Below, piece by piece: positions 7,133-14,531 of a DNA stretch of 16,450 bases. How positions within the stretch are numbered: the stretch's first letter is position 1; each line of letters starts with the position of its first letter. Under the pieces are notes generated by a model. That model made no database searches, was not told the DNA's origin, and worked only from the letters and a program-made list of their open reading frames with translations. Made by a program: the position numbers and the translations under genes. Location: assembly GCA_946482565.1 (NCBI GenBank), contig CAMLSB010000027.1, positions 1 through 16,450 on the forward strand, in the 5' to 3' direction. The DNA is from an uncultured Lysobacteraceae bacterium (lineage in GTDB: Bacteria; Pseudomonadota; Gammaproteobacteria; Xanthomonadales; Xanthomonadaceae).

Positions 7133-7138
7133 CATAAT
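7133..7138 (+). promoter_or_regulatory. Possible -10 box of an internal promoter for gspG
   Basis: CATAAT within TGCATAATCG lies in the only sizeable gap of the operon, 33 bases before the first gspG ATG. It is a good -10 match in otherwise GC-rich DNA. A clear -35 is not seen. An extra promoter here would make sense, since GspG is needed in larger amounts than the platform proteins. Confidence 0.33.
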
Positions 7139-7171
7139 CGAGGCCGCCCCCGCCCCCGCCTCCAGACACAC

Positions 7172-7633
7172 ATGCACGCCATGAACCGACGCTCCTCCCG
7201 CGCACTCGCGCCCGCCCGCGGCTTCACGCTGCTGGAGATGATCGTCGTCCTGGTCATCATCGGGCTGATCATGGGCCTGATCGGGCCTCGCCTGTTCGGC
7301 CAGGCCGACAAGGCCAAGGTCCAGACCGCGCAGACGCAGGTCCGCATGCTCAAGGGCGCGCTGGAGACGATGCGCCTGGACATCGGGCGCTTCCCGACCG
7401 AGGAGGAAGGGCTCGACCTGCTGGTGAAGAAACCGTCGGACCCGGGCCTGGCGCCGCGCTGGAGCGGCCCCTACCTGGATGGCGGCGTTCCCGAGGACCC
7501 ATGGGGTCATCCGTACCAGTATTCCCCCAAGCCCACCGGAGACCAGCCGGTGACACTGTATTCCACCGGTGCCGACGGCAAACCGGGCGGGGCGGACTTC
7601 GATGCCGATGTCGGATACACGCCGGCGCCCTGA
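7172..7633 (+). CDS. gspG: Type II secretion major pseudopilin GspG (XpsG)
   Basis: GspG is the main subunit of the periplasmic pseudopilus. The leader ends in ARG and is cut by the prepilin peptidase before FTLLEMIVVL, with the conserved Glu at mature position 5. The hydrophobic helix is followed by the family signature: GRFPTEEEGLDLLV, WSGPYLDG, EDPWGHPYQY and a C-terminal LYSTGADGKPGGADFDAD loop, where the family binds calcium. The protein has 153 residues from ATG 7172. ATG 7181 would give a 14-residue leader and is equally possible, because neither has a good ribosome binding site. The gene end overlaps the start of gspH in another frame. Confidence 0.96.
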   Translation: MHAMNRRSSRALAPARGFTLLEMIVVLVIIGLIMGLIGPRLFGQADKAKVQTAQTQVRMLKGALETMRLDIGRFPTEEEGLDLLVKKPSDPGLAPRWSGPYLDGGVPEDPWGHPYQYSPKPTGDQPVTLYSTGADGKPGGADFDADVGYTPAP

Positions 7634-8030
7634 TCCCGCAGCCGGCGGCTTCACGCTGCTGGAGCTCGTCGTGGTGCTGGCGCTGTTGGCGCTGGCGACT
7701 TCGCTGGTCGCCCCCCAGGGTTTCCGGATGATCGCCAGCTGGCGCCGTGCCACCGACGTGGATGCGGCGCTGGGGGCGATGGCTGCGCTTGGGGCGACGG
7801 CACAGGCGCAGGGCCGACGCCTGGAATTCGCGCCCGGCCCCATGCCGGCGAAAGCCATCGCGGGCATTCCCGACGGATGGACGATCGTCCTGTCCACCCC
7901 GCTCGTCGTTCAACCCAACGGCGCCTGCGGCGGAACCCGCGGCGAATTGCGCTCCGGGAGTTATACCCGGGCGTTCGCCCTGCAGCCGCCGTTCTGCCGC
8001 GTCGTGCTCGATCCCGTGGCGACGCCGTGA
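7602..8030 (+). CDS. gspH: Type II secretion minor pseudopilin GspH (XpsH)
   Basis: A type IV pilin-like protein of about 142 residues. A short basic leader ending in AAGG precedes FTLLELVVVLALLALATSLV, with Glu at mature position 5. The rest is beta-rich, with two cysteines near the C-terminus (ACGG and PFCR). Position after gspG and size fit GspH, a minor pseudopilin. The start is placed inside the 3' end of gspG at ATG 7602, with GGCGGA five bases upstream; ATG 7608 is the alternative. The frame is open back to 7569, but that would make an unusually long leader. The stop overlaps a GTG that can start gspI. Confidence 0.9.
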   Translation: MPMSDTRRRPDPAAGGFTLLELVVVLALLALATSLVAPQGFRMIASWRRATDVDAALGAMAALGATAQAQGRRLEFAPGPMPAKAIAGIPDGWTIVLSTPLVVQPNGACGGTRGELRSGSYTRAFALQPPFCRVVLDPVATP

Positions 8031-8473
8031 CCGCGCGGACGACGATGCGCGCCCGGCGGCGACAGGCAGGCTTCACGCTGCTGGAGGCGATCGTCGCGCT
8101 GACGGTGTTCGCCATCTGCGCGATGGCCCTCTATGGCTGGCTGGCGGTCAACGTCAATGCGCTCGTGCACGCCGGCAACCGCAGCGACGCGCTGCGCGAC
8201 GACCGGGCGGCGCTGGCGGTGCTCGACCCGGTGAATCCCATGGCCGAACCGAAGGGCGAGCGAGCGCTGCCGGGCGGCCTGTCGGTGCGCTGGACGAGCC
8301 GCGCGATCGACCGCCGCACCGGGATATCCCCCTCGGGTACCAGGAACGCGTTCGACCTGGCGCTCTATGACATGGATGTCGAGGTGCGGCGCGATGGGAA
8401 AGCCGTCGACCGGTTCACCATGCGCCGCGCTGGCTGGGTCACCGCGAGAACCTTGCAGAATGCCGACTTCTGA
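8027..8473 (+). CDS. gspI: Type II secretion minor pseudopilin GspI (XpsI)
   Basis: The basic leader MRARRRQAG precedes FTLLEAIVALTVFAICAMALYGW, the family-typical GspI helix with Glu5. The soluble part includes a NPM-EPKGE segment and a final strand before DF. GspI forms the tip of the pseudopilus together with GspJ and GspK. The start is set at GTG 8027, whose GTGA overlaps the gspH stop and gives 148 residues with a 15-residue leader. ATG 8045 (nine-residue leader, 142 residues) is nearly as likely. The open frame back to 7877 lies over gspH and is not used. Confidence 0.92.
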   Translation: MTARTTMRARRRQAGFTLLEAIVALTVFAICAMALYGWLAVNVNALVHAGNRSDALRDDRAALAVLDPVNPMAEPKGERALPGGLSVRWTSRAIDRRTGISPSGTRNAFDLALYDMDVEVRRDGKAVDRFTMRRAGWVTARTLQNADF

Positions 8474-9104
8474 GCGGATCCACGGATTCACGCTGCTCGA
8501 GATGCTGGTGGTGCTGCTCATCGCCGGCATCGCCCTCGCGCTCTCCAGCCAGGCCCTGGGCCAGTACCAGCGCGCACACACCCGCGCCATCGCGAGCGAA
8601 CGGCTGGGACGCGAACAGCGCCTGAGCGAACACTGGTTCCGCGACTCCGTCCGCGGCCTGTTCCCTGCGGCGGCCAGCGCCGACGCGCGAGCCACCTTGC
8701 GATTCGGCATGGACGAATCGAGCGCGCCCGCCTTCCACGGTGACGCGGACGGGTTCGAAGGCGTCACCCTCGCGCCGGTATTCGGGCAGCAAGGAACCTC
8801 CGCGACACAATCCTGGCGCATCGTCCGCGCGCCCGGCACGGCTGTCTTGCAACTCGACGAGTCGGGCAGGACGGTCGCGCTGAACCTCCCGCGTGCCCGC
8901 GACATGCGCCTCCACTATCTCGGTGCGGACGGCAAGCTGGAGGATCGATGGCCACCTCGGCTCGGGACTCCCGCCCAGCTCCCGGAAGCGGTGCTGCTCG
9001 AACTCGTGCCGCAGGCCGACGGCACCGGCGGAGGGTTGGTCGCGGCCGCGATCCTGGGTCCCCGCGATCCGCCATTGGTGCCCTACGAGTATGCGCCGGA
9101 ATAA
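8460..9104 (+). CDS. gspJ: Type II secretion minor pseudopilin GspJ (XpsJ)
   Basis: This 214-residue minor pseudopilin has the leader MPTSERIHG and then FTLLEMLVVLLIAGIALALSS, with Glu at mature position 5. At about 205 mature residues it is longer than H and I, as is usual for GspJ. The beta-rich part includes WRIVRAPGTAVLQL and LELVPQADGTGGG. The ATG at 8460 overlaps the last 14 bases of gspI and is the start that places the leader correctly. Earlier in-frame ATGs (8367 onward) would run through gspI. GspJ binds GspI and GspK at the pseudopilus tip in known systems. Confidence 0.92.
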   Translation: MPTSERIHGFTLLEMLVVLLIAGIALALSSQALGQYQRAHTRAIASERLGREQRLSEHWFRDSVRGLFPAAASADARATLRFGMDESSAPAFHGDADGFEGVTLAPVFGQQGTSATQSWRIVRAPGTAVLQLDESGRTVALNLPRARDMRLHYLGADGKLEDRWPPRLGTPAQLPEAVLLELVPQADGTGGGLVAAAILGPRDPPLVPYEYAPE

Positions 9105-10167
9105 CGCCGGAGGATTCGTGCTGGTCGTGGTGCTGGTGGCGCTCGTCGTCATCACGCTGATCGCGAGCGCGGTCGCGATCGTGAGCGAGCGCGCAGTCGC
9201 CGAGGTGCGCGCCGACGTCGACGCCTTCGACGCCGAGGTCGCGATGACCGGGACGCGCGACACCGTGCTGTACCTGCTGTCGACGCAACGCCAGACCTAC
9301 GCGGGGTTGACCGTGGACCAGCAGCAGGTCATGTCGGCGGGACAGGCGATGGTCGTCACGGGATCTCCCGACGAAGACGGGGAGACGTTTTCTCCATTGC
9401 CCGTGGGCAACGAAATCCGGCTCGACGGCACGGCCTACCGGGGGCTCGGCGCCGTGCAGTTCTCGCTGCAGGACGATGCCGGCAGGCTCAGCCCGAACTG
9501 GTCGGCACCGATGTACTGGCCCGGCTTCCTCTCGTTGCTTCACGTCCCCCCCGGCCGCTGGGATGCGTTGCAGGCGACATTGCTGGACTACCAGGATCCG
9601 GACTCGCTGCACCGCCTCGGCGGCGCGGAAGCAGCCGACTACAGCGCACGCGGCCTGCCCCCGCCGTCCAACCGCACCCTGGTCAGCCCCCTTGAATTGC
9701 GGCGCGTCCTGGGGTGGGACGACATCCTCAAGGACCGGAGCGACACCGAGATCGTCTCGTTGCTGACGGCGGCGCATTCGGCGGCGCTCAACGTCAATAC
9801 CGCGCCGGTCGAAGCGCTGCAGACGATTCCGGGCGTCGACGCAGCCAAGGCGGAGCGCATCGTGGCGTTGCGGAAACAGGCGCCGTACGCGCTGCCGTGG
9901 CAGTTCATCCAGGACTTCGAGCTTCCGCTGGACGAAATGGCGCCGATCCGGCTTTCGGCCGCCGGATACGGAACCCTGTCGCTCTGGCACAATGCGGGCG
10001 GTCCCGTCCGCCTCCAGCACTGGACGCTGACTCCGGCCGATGAAGGCGGCCGGCCCTGGCGCCTCGACTACGAGATCACCCTGCCACGTGACCAAGCCCT
10101 CGATCCCAGCCTGGCTCGCAAGACTGAAACGCCGCTTCTCTCCGGGCCTGCTCCGACTGGGGAATGA
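9091..10167 (+). CDS. gspK: Type II secretion minor pseudopilin GspK (XpsK)
   Basis: GspK is the large minor pseudopilin that caps the pseudopilus tip; here it has 358 residues. The leader MRRNNAGG is followed by FVLVVVLVALVVITLIASAV. Mature position 5 is Val, not Glu, as is common in GspK, which sits at the tip. The family-typical SLQDDAGRLSPNW (125-137) and LDYQDPDSLHRLGG (165-178) are present. A helix-hairpin-helix-like stretch runs from LNVNTAPVEAL (233-243) to IPGVDAAKAERIVALRKQ (246-263). The ATG at 9091 overlaps the gspJ stop and puts the leader in place. The last 80 bases are also read in another frame as the beginning of gspL. Confidence 0.94.
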   Translation: MRRNNAGGFVLVVVLVALVVITLIASAVAIVSERAVAEVRADVDAFDAEVAMTGTRDTVLYLLSTQRQTYAGLTVDQQQVMSAGQAMVVTGSPDEDGETFSPLPVGNEIRLDGTAYRGLGAVQFSLQDDAGRLSPNWSAPMYWPGFLSLLHVPPGRWDALQATLLDYQDPDSLHRLGGAEAADYSARGLPPPSNRTLVSPLELRRVLGWDDILKDRSDTEIVSLLTAAHSAALNVNTAPVEALQTIPGVDAAKAERIVALRKQAPYALPWQFIQDFELPLDEMAPIRLSAAGYGTLSLWHNAGGPVRLQHWTLTPADEGGRPWRLDYEITLPRDQALDPSLARKTETPLLSGPAPTGE

Positions 10168-11191
10168 CGGCGCTCACCCGCTGCCGGGTGGCGGCACCGC
10201 CGGGACGCTGGCGCTCGTCGGACGCGAGCTCTGCCTGTTCCTGCACGTGGACGCGTCGCACGTTCCGGTGAAGCAACGCGAGGGCTTCGTCGCGCTCGAG
10301 GTGCGCCGCGCCGCGCCGTTCGCCGATCCCGAGTCCGACGTGTTGTGGCTAAACGGCCACGCGGCTGCCTGGTACTGGTCCCGCGAGCGGATCCGCGGCA
10401 TCGCCGGCGGCGCCTCGCGCTACCGTGCGGAAGCCCTGTTCCGTGGCCATGTGCATCGCGACGACTGCGTCGAACTGCTGGCGCTGGGCGCCACGCCGCC
10501 AGGAGCGGCCGACGCGGGATTCGACGCCAGGGTCTGGCGCGATGGCCGGATCGTGGCGAGCCGGTGGTGGCCACGCGTGCCCGACGCTGTCGCCTGGCAG
10601 GCATTCGTTCGGGGCGCGGGCATCGATGCCCGCCATACCGCTCTCGATCCCGACCCCGCGCCGATGCGGACCCAGCCGCTCGCCGGCGGCACCGAGCGCC
10701 TCGCCCTCGCCGGCCAGTTCGGTTCGCAGCGCGGCCTGATCGCAGCCGGCGCCGCGATGCTGATGCTGGCGCTGCTGGCATGGCAGGGCGCGAGCGCCGC
10801 ACGCGTCGCCTGGCGCGTTCACTCGGTCGAACGCCAGATCGCGGCACTTGGCGCGAGCATGGGGAAGACCATCGACGCGCGCGCGCGCGCCGACGATGCG
10901 CGCGCGCGCATCGACACCATGCTCGCCTTGCGCACCCCGGCATCGCAGACCCGTTTGCTCGCCGAGGTGAAGCGGGTCACGCCCGGCACCTGGCAGCTCG
11001 CATCGTGGAGCCAGCCTGGCCCGGAGTCGCTGGAAGTGACCCTGCGCGCCGCAAACGCCGACGTCGCGGCGATCGTCGCCGCCTGGGAAGCCTCGCCGCT
11101 GTTCCAGGACGTCACTCCCGCATCCGGTGCCGGCGCCGGCGAGATCAGGTTGCAGGCGAAGCTCACGCCCCTGCCGGAGCAGTCGCCGTGA
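10088..11191 (+). CDS. gspL: Type II secretion inner-membrane protein GspL (XpsL)
   Basis: GspL recruits the GspE ATPase to the membrane and pairs with GspM. Of 367 residues, about 1-215 are cytoplasmic, one transmembrane helix follows (LIAAGAAMLMLALLAW, about 217-233), and the rest is a periplasmic part with a helical stretch and a compact C-terminal alpha/beta domain. The start is uncertain. GTG 10088 gives VTKPSIPAWLARLKRRF, an amphipathic basic beginning, and an 80-base overlap with gspK. ATG 10040 would enlarge the overlap to 128 bases and add a segment that looks noncoding. A purine/pyrimidine alternating tract encodes the ARARADDARARI segment just after the membrane helix. The stop shares GTGA with the gspM start. 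Confidence 0.92.
   Translation: MTKPSIPAWLARLKRRFSPGLLRLGNDGAHPLPGGGTAGTLALVGRELCLFLHVDASHVPVKQREGFVALEVRRAAPFADPESDVLWLNGHAAAWYWSRERIRGIAGGASRYRAEALFRGHVHRDDCVELLALGATPPGAADAGFDARVWRDGRIVASRWWPRVPDAVAWQAFVRGAGIDARHTALDPDPAPMRTQPLAGGTERLALAGQFGSQRGLIAAGAAMLMLALLAWQGASAARVAWRVHSVERQIAALGASMGKTIDARARADDARARIDTMLALRTPASQTRLLAEVKRVTPGTWQLASWSQPGPESLEVTLRAANADVAAIVAAWEASPLFQDVTPASGAGAGEIRLQAKLTPLPEQSP
10875..10913. repeat. Alternating CG tracts with a perfect 20-base palindrome inside gspL
   Basis: Two long runs of alternating C and G (10876-10890 and 10898-10909) are separated by CGACGAT. The second run is the core of a perfect palindrome at 10894-10913, with arms CGATGCGCGC. They encode DARARADDARARID in the periplasmic stalk of GspL. 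Such tracts can adopt Z-form or cruciform shapes and are prone to slippage, but no function is shown. Confidence 0.8.
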
Positions 11192-11784
11192 AGGCCTCGA
11201 TCGCGCAGCAATTCAAGCCGCTCGTGGACCAGGTGCGGGGCAATCCGCGCCTGCAGCTTGGACTGGCGCTGATCGGCCTGCTGCTCGCGGGCTGGCTGTT
11301 CCTGGTGCTGGGCGACCTCCGCAAGGACAAGGTCCAGGCGCTGGAACAGGCGCGCGAACGCTATCTCCAGGTCCGGCAGCTGAGTGGCCAGCAGGTCTGG
11401 TTCCAGCGCGCCGCCGACGCGGAGCAGATGGCGCGAAGACTGGAAGCGGAACTTCCGCAGGCGGCCTCTCCCGGCCTCGCCCAGGCGGCGTTCCAGGGCT
11501 GGCTCAAGGGCATCGTCGACAGTCAGGGGGTTCCCCTGCGGATGGACATGCAGGCGCCCGTCCGTGTGGAAGCGCCCGTGGACGTGGTGCGGATTTCCGC
11601 GACGGTCTCGGGCGGCATGGAGCCGCAACGCGCCTGGGCGATGGTCCATCGCCTCGAATCGGGCGCGTCGCTGGTCACGATCCCCGTGATCGTCGTGCGC
11701 ACCGACGGTACCAACAAGACGTTGTCGCTGACGGTACAGGGCTTTTATCGGGTGCCCGCGACCACCGGGGCGGCGAAGCCATGA
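11188..11784 (+). CDS. gspM: Type II secretion inner-membrane protein GspM (XpsM)
   Basis: GspM is a bitopic platform protein that stabilises GspL and, in Xanthomonas, also binds XpsN. The 198 residues have a short cytoplasmic N-terminus, a transmembrane helix LQLGLALIGLLLAGWLFLVL (22-41), an acidic/basic coiled-coil region at about 45-90, and a periplasmic ferredoxin-like part with LPQAASPGL, RISATVSGG and LSLTVQGFY. The GTG start at 11188 is part of a GTGA overlap with the gspL stop, and the end forms an ATGA overlap with the next gene. Both suggest strict translational coupling. Confidence 0.92.
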   Translation: MKASIAQQFKPLVDQVRGNPRLQLGLALIGLLLAGWLFLVLGDLRKDKVQALEQARERYLQVRQLSGQQVWFQRAADAEQMARRLEAELPQAASPGLAQAAFQGWLKGIVDSQGVPLRMDMQAPVRVEAPVDVVRISATVSGGMEPQRAWAMVHRLESGASLVTIPVIVVRTDGTNKTLSLTVQGFYRVPATTGAAKP

Positions 11785-12269
11785 CCCGGCGCACGAGGAT
11801 CGGCATTGCCGCCGGCGTGGTGCTGCTGGCCGTGATCGCGGGCTGGTTCCGCCCGACTCCGCTGGCGACGCATGCGATCAATCCGCATGCAGCCGCATGG
11901 CGTCTCCCCTCGCCGGCGGACCTGGAGCGGTCCAGCGCCAGCCTGTTCGCCGAGGCGCGTGGCGCGCCATGGCTGGGCGACGGGGCTGGCGGCGCCCCGG
12001 CCGCGGGCACCGGGTGGACGCTGATGGGCCTGGTGGGACCGGCCGGGGACCGGGCGGTCCTCGTGCGCGTGGGCAACGATCCGCTCATAAAGCCCTACCG
12101 GGCCGGTGATACCCTACCCGACGGCTCCAGGCTCGAGAGCGTGGGGAGTAGCGGGATCGTCATCGACCACGACGGCTGCCGGATGCGGCGTCCACTCTAT
12201 CCCGCCGGTACCGACAACCCGCCAAATCAACCCGCGGAGGACGCCTGTGAGCCCGCGGGAACCGACTAA
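11781..12269 (+). CDS. xpsN: Short GspC-like type II secretion protein (XpsN position), HR domain without PDZ
   Basis: This 162-residue protein has one N-terminal transmembrane helix (about 7-22), a flexible Ala/Pro-rich spacer, and a domain at about 78-141 that reads like the homology region of GspC: WTLMGLVGPAGDRAVLVRVGN, then IKPYRAGDTLPDGSRLESV and GIVIDHDGCRMRRPL. GspC joins the inner platform to the N0 domain of the secretin. The PDZ or coiled-coil domain found at the end of many GspC proteins is missing; only an 18-residue Pro/Glu-rich tail remains. Its place between gspM and gspD is that of xpsN in Xanthomonas, which is reported to act as the GspC counterpart with XpsL and XpsM. It should not be confused with the unrelated PulN-type GspN. 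Confidence 0.85.
   Translation: MTRRTRIGIAAGVVLLAVIAGWFRPTPLATHAINPHAAAWRLPSPADLERSSASLFAEARGAPWLGDGAGGAPAAGTGWTLMGLVGPAGDRAVLVRVGNDPLIKPYRAGDTLPDGSRLESVGSSGIVIDHDGCRMRRPLYPAGTDNPPNQPAEDACEPAGTD
12236..12240 (+). promoter_or_regulatory. Strong ribosome binding site that decides the gspD start
   Basis: GGAGG lies six bases before GTG 12247, the best Shine-Dalgarno match in the secretion operon. Later ATGs (12274, 12286, 12289) have only AAGGAA at 12268-12273, which is badly spaced for each. This favours the GTG start inside the xpsN 3' end. Confidence 0.7.
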
Positions 12270-14463
12270 GGAAATGCCGCCCACCATGATGTCCCGCTTG
12301 ATGCCGTGCGCCGGGTTGTTGGTGGCGCTGCTGGCCGGCTGCGCCACGCCCCGCATGCAGGTCCCCGAGAAGCTGGATCTGCCGCCGCCGCACGCCTCCG
12401 CGACCACGCAGGTGCTGCAGTCGGCCGCCTCCGACGCGATGCGCGAGAGCCCGACCCCGCCCCGTCCGGAGTCGCAGAACCCGAACACCGCCGGCCTCTC
12501 GACGCGCGACGACCTGCCGGCGGGCCTCGGCGGCGCACCGGTCAGCGTGAACGTCTCCAACCTTCCGATTCCCGCATTCGTGAACGCGGTGCTCGGAGAC
12601 ATGCTGAAACTTACGTTCAAGCTCGACCCTGCGGTCCAGCAACTCACGGAGCTGGTGACCCTGCGTACGTCGCAGCCCCAGAAACCCGCCGAGCTGTATC
12701 GCATCGCGCGCCAGGTGCTGGGCGATTACGGCATCGAGATGGTCGCCGACGGCAACGTCGTGCGCCTGACGATGGCCGCGGCAGGGACCCGGCTCGATCC
12801 GCCGATCGTCTACAGCGGACGGGCGCTCCCCGACGTGCCGATCACCCATCGGCCCGTGTTCTACCTCATGGAGCTGCAGGCGATCCGTTCCAGCGAGGCG
12901 AACCGCTGGCTGAAGGCCATCTATGGCGATGAGGTGAAGGCCGAGGAAGCCAGCGAGCGCAACGCGCTGCTGATCAGCGGTCGCGCCGAGAAGGTGCGGG
13001 AGGCAGTCGAAGCCCTGCGGGTGTTCGATCGCCCCTACATGCGTGGCCGCGCGAGCATTCGCCTGGAACCGGCATTCCTCAGCGCGGACCAGCTCGCCGC
13101 GAAGCTGACGGAGATGCTCGTGGCCGAGGGCTACGGTGCTTCGAGCTCGCTCGGCGTGGCGGCGAGTGTGCTGATATTGCCTGTTTCGGCGGTCAACAGC
13201 GTGATCCTGTTCGCCGGCGACGAGGCCGTTCTCCGCCACGCCGTGGACTGGGCGCACCAGCTCGACCGGCCCAATCCCGCCGCGGGCGGGCAGTCGATGT
13301 TCTATTACCCGGTCAAGAACACGAAGGCCACCGATATCGCGAGCGTGCTCGGCAGCGTCAATGCGACGGCCTCCGGCACGAATTCGGCACTGGCCCAGCA
13401 GGCAACCCCTGCGACGGCGACGGCCGCAGCGCAGGTGCCGCAGTCGGCCACCACCCCGCGTGCCTCGGCCGGGCGCGCGCTGATCGTGGACGAGCCGCGC
13501 AATGCGCTCATCTTCCAGGGCGACCCCGCCGAGTGGGAACGGCTGTTGCCGCTGATCAAGCAGATGGACCGCGAAGCGCGCCAGGTGATGATCGAAATGA
13601 CCATCGCCGAGGTCACGCTCGACGACAACGAGGAATTCGGCGTCAGCTGGTTCGCGAAGGGCAATACCGGGCGATTCAACGGCAAGTTCAACTTCGGCAC
13701 GCTGCCGGCCGCCGCCAGTGCGACGTCGGGGGGAGCCGGACTGACCTACCTGCTGGATGTCGCCGGCGAGAGCCGCGCGCTGCTCAAGGCATTCGCGGAC
13801 GATTCGCGGGTCAGCATCCTGTCGACTCCGCGCCTGATGGTGAAGAGCGGCGAAGAAGCCAGCATCGACGTCGGCACGGAAGTCCCGACGATCACCGCCC
13901 GACAGACATCGCCGCAACAGGTCGAGGGCAACACCGGCCTGCTGCAGTCGATCCAGTACCGCAAGACCGGCATCCTGCTCACCGTCAAGCCGACCGTGTA
14001 TTCGGACGACAGGGTAGACATCGAACTCAACCAGGAAGTCAGCGAGGCGCTCCCGCTGGGCTCCGACGACACGACCGGTTCCCCGTCGATCTTCAACCGC
14101 ACGGTGAAGACGAGCCTCAGCCTGCGCGATGGCGGTTCGATCGTGCTCGGCGGGTTGATGTCCAACCGCCAGACCAACACGGACGACGGCGTCCCTTACC
14201 TCAAGGACGTCCCGCTGCTCGGCAACCTGTTCAAGTCGAAGACGCGCAAGAAGAACAAGACGGAACTGGTGCTGATGATCGTGCCGTACATCGTCGGCTC
14301 CGACCAGCGCGCGCAGGAACTCACCCAGGCCATCGGCGACAACCTGCAGCTGCTGCAGCTGCCGAAGCCGCTCGTGCCGGGCGCGACGCCCGCGACGACG
14401 GAGGCCGCGCCGCAGCCGCGCGGCGCGGTGACCGCGCCGATCCTTCCGGGAACCTCGCCCTGA
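12247..14463 (+). CDS. gspD: Type II secretion outer-membrane secretin GspD, lipoprotein type (XpsD)
   Basis: GspD forms the outer-membrane channel through which folded proteins leave. Read from GTG 12247 it has 738 residues. The signal peptide ends in the lipobox LAGC (29-32), so the mature protein should carry lipid on Cys32, as reported for XpsD of Xanthomonas. The domains in order are: a Pro-rich linker, N0 (about 97-180), N1 (about 205-262), N2 (about 268-341), and N3 (about 350-442) interrupted by an Ala/Thr/Gln-rich loop (about 372-411). The secretin barrel (about 450-682) follows, with VSILSTPRLMVKSGEEA, VPTITARQ, SLRDGGSIVLGGLM and DVPLLGNLFKS. The tail (about 683-738) ends in a Pro/Ala-rich stretch. 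Start codons at 12274, 12286 or 12289 would keep the lipobox and are possible. The stop is followed by a hairpin terminator. Confidence 0.96.
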   Translation: MSPREPTKEMPPTMMSRLMPCAGLLVALLAGCATPRMQVPEKLDLPPPHASATTQVLQSAASDAMRESPTPPRPESQNPNTAGLSTRDDLPAGLGGAPVSVNVSNLPIPAFVNAVLGDMLKLTFKLDPAVQQLTELVTLRTSQPQKPAELYRIARQVLGDYGIEMVADGNVVRLTMAAAGTRLDPPIVYSGRALPDVPITHRPVFYLMELQAIRSSEANRWLKAIYGDEVKAEEASERNALLISGRAEKVREAVEALRVFDRPYMRGRASIRLEPAFLSADQLAAKLTEMLVAEGYGASSSLGVAASVLILPVSAVNSVILFAGDEAVLRHAVDWAHQLDRPNPAAGGQSMFYYPVKNTKATDIASVLGSVNATASGTNSALAQQATPATATAAAQVPQSATTPRASAGRALIVDEPRNALIFQGDPAEWERLLPLIKQMDREARQVMIEMTIAEVTLDDNEEFGVSWFAKGNTGRFNGKFNFGTLPAAASATSGGAGLTYLLDVAGESRALLKAFADDSRVSILSTPRLMVKSGEEASIDVGTEVPTITARQTSPQQVEGNTGLLQSIQYRKTGILLTVKPTVYSDDRVDIELNQEVSEALPLGSDDTTGSPSIFNRTVKTSLSLRDGGSIVLGGLMSNRQTNTDDGVPYLKDVPLLGNLFKSKTRKKNKTELVLMIVPYIVGSDQRAQELTQAIGDNLQLLQLPKPLVPGATPATTEAAPQPRGAVTAPILPGTSP

Positions 14464-14469
14464 GGCATG

Positions 14470-14500
14470 GCGAGCGGGCGCGCCGCGCCCGTTCGCCTTT
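14470..14500 (+). terminator. Probable terminator after gspD
   Basis: An 11-bp stem (GCGAGCGGGCG with CGCCCGTTCGC, one G-T pair) with a five-base loop begins seven bases after the gspD stop and is followed by CTTT on the plus strand. The T-run is short, so termination may be partial. On the minus strand, no T-run follows, so it is not a good terminator for metB. Confidence 0.6.
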
Positions 14501-14513
14501 CGACATCCGGCCC

Positions 14514-14531
14514 CGCTCGCTCAGGCGAGCG
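14514..14531 (-). other. Hairpin holding the metB stop codon in its loop
   Basis: CGCTCGC (14514-14520) and GCGAGCG (14525-14531) form a perfect 7-bp stem around TCAG, which on the minus strand contains the TGA of metB. No T-run follows. It may protect the mRNA 3' end or be accidental in such GC-rich DNA. Confidence 0.45.

Noticed and set aside
5880..7205. 441-residue open frame antisense to gspF
   Set aside because: No recognisable motifs, and the composition is that of antisense GC-rich DNA. GspF on the plus strand is unambiguous.
12106..12246. Upstream extension of gspD
   Set aside because: It would put 47 residues before the signal peptide and lies fully within xpsN. GTG 12247 has the strong GGAGG site.
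12160..13917. 585-residue open frame antisense to gspD and xpsN
   Set aside because: Its translation is rich in Arg, His, Gln and Ala with no domain or membrane pattern, typical of the reverse strand of GC-rich genes. The opposite strand carries a clear secretin.
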